A DNA stretch of 64,000 nt from Vreelandella populi. Its GTDB lineage: Bacteria > Pseudomonadota > Gammaproteobacteria > Pseudomonadales > Halomonadaceae. The stretch is taken from assembly GCF_003989825.1 (NCBI RefSeq), contig NZ_RZHE01000006.1, positions 1 to 64,000 on the forward strand, given 5' to 3'. The stretch's first letter is position 1, and each line of letters begins with the position of its first letter. Below, in pieces: positions 63,731 through 64,000 of this stretch. The notes below the pieces were generated by a model that was given only the letters and a program-made list of their open reading frames with translations, made no database searches and was not told the DNA's origin. The position numbers and the translations under genes are program-made.

Positions 63731-64000
63731 TCAAAGCGCGGCGGCCAGGCGCATGCCCTGATCGATGGCACGCTTGGCGTCCAGCTCTGCGGCCTCATCG
63801 GCGCCGCCAATAACGTGCACTCCCTTGCCGGAGGCTTCAAGCGGCGCGATCAAGTCGCGTACGGACTCCTGGCCTGCGCAGACCACAACGGTATCCACCT
63901 CAAGCACCTGCTCATGGCCGTCGCGGCGGATATGCAGCCCCGCATCATCAACTTTCAGGTATTCGCAGCCGGTTAGGGTGGTAACACCGCGCGCTTTCAG
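63731..64000 (-). CDS. fadH: 2,4-dienoyl-CoA reductase (NADPH), C-terminal fragment
   Basis: The last 89 residues of a minus-strand gene run off the window edge. The segment DTVVVCAGQESVRDLIAPLEASG, then VHVIGGADEAAELDAKRAIDQGMRLAAAL and a stop, matches the C-terminal FAD/NADPH-binding end of FadH-type dienoyl-CoA reductases. These enzymes remove double bonds during beta-oxidation of unsaturated fatty acids. The flavin and iron-sulfur parts are outside the window, so related old-yellow-enzyme-type reductases are not fully excluded. Confidence 0.82.
   Translation of the reverse strand: MKARGVTTLTGCEYLKVDDAGLHIRRDGHEQVLEVDTVVVCAGQESVRDLIAPLEASGKGVHVIGGADEAAELDAKRAIDQGMRLAAAL

Noticed and set aside
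1..64000. CRISPR arrays, insertion sequences, prophage or integrated islands
   Set aside because: No regularly spaced repeats, transposase, integrase or phage structural genes were seen, and no tRNA 3'-end duplication marks an attachment site.

Overview
The window looks like about 64 kb of chromosome from a moderately halophilic gammaproteobacterium of the Halomonas/Vreelandella type. This is inferred from gene content, not from a search. The markers are a glucosylglycerate-type compatible-solute gene pair, a complete seven-gene Mrp Na+/H+ antiporter operon, a PhaR-type polyhydroxyalkanoate regulator, a high-potential iron-sulfur protein, a PpSB1-type short LOV photoreceptor, and the gammaproteobacterial layouts rpsF-rpsR-DUF2232-rplI, rnr-rlmB and prkA-yeaH-spoVR. 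I see no insertion sequence, prophage, CRISPR array or rRNA operon. Most genes lie on the minus strand.

Layout. 1-6.6 kb: the 3' end of a chemoreceptor gene, a GT81 synthase/HAD phosphatase pair for a glycosylglycerate osmolyte, an intergenic candidate small RNA, an orphan MotB-like protein diverging from two lipoproteins (one FlgO-like), and a GT32 sugar transferase. 6.7-12.2 kb: glyA, and an ABC exporter pair of YbbA/YbbP type diverging from tesA. 12.2-23.7 kb: a minus-strand cellulose operon in the order bcsP-like, bcsQ, bcsAB (fused), bcsC, bcsD, bcsZ. Most of its genes overlap or nearly touch, so they are probably translationally coupled. 24-31.8 kb: an EamA transporter with a SelW-like redox protein, an MFS transporter, a LOV photoreceptor, a PA3496-type small protein, ettA, a DUF1328 membrane peptide, a degenerate Coq7 homologue, a HinT-like protein and a PrkB-type kinase. 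31.8-38.5 kb: a thioesterase, purD, phaR, rsmE, a retropepsin-like protein, an MltB-type transglycosylase and a cryptochrome/photolyase.

38.7-46.8 kb: mrpA to mrpG in order, hemH and a DCC thiol oxidoreductase. 46.8-55.2 kb: two small proteins of unknown function, dnaB, the rpsF-rpsR-DUF2232-rplI operon, rlmB, rnr and three tandem tRNA-Leu(CAG) genes. 55.4-64 kb: a secreted or membrane-anchored nuclease, a stand-alone Lrp/AsnC ligand-binding domain, a HiPIP, the prkA-yeaH-spoVR stress operon, a threonine aldolase and the C-terminus of a FadH-like 2,4-dienoyl-CoA reductase.

The most interesting signals are these: a roughly 90-nt plus-strand small RNA with its own promoter, C-rich loop and terminator; a run of nine C residues inside the coding strand of bcsAB that could act as a slippage switch for cellulose; a Coq7-fold protein that has lost most of its diiron ligands; a TGTACA-type repeat in the cryptochrome promoter, about 12 kb from a LOV photoreceptor gene; and an orphan MotB-like/FlgO-like envelope module. 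Start codons were moved from the longest reading frame wherever a clear ribosome binding site supported a shorter protein.
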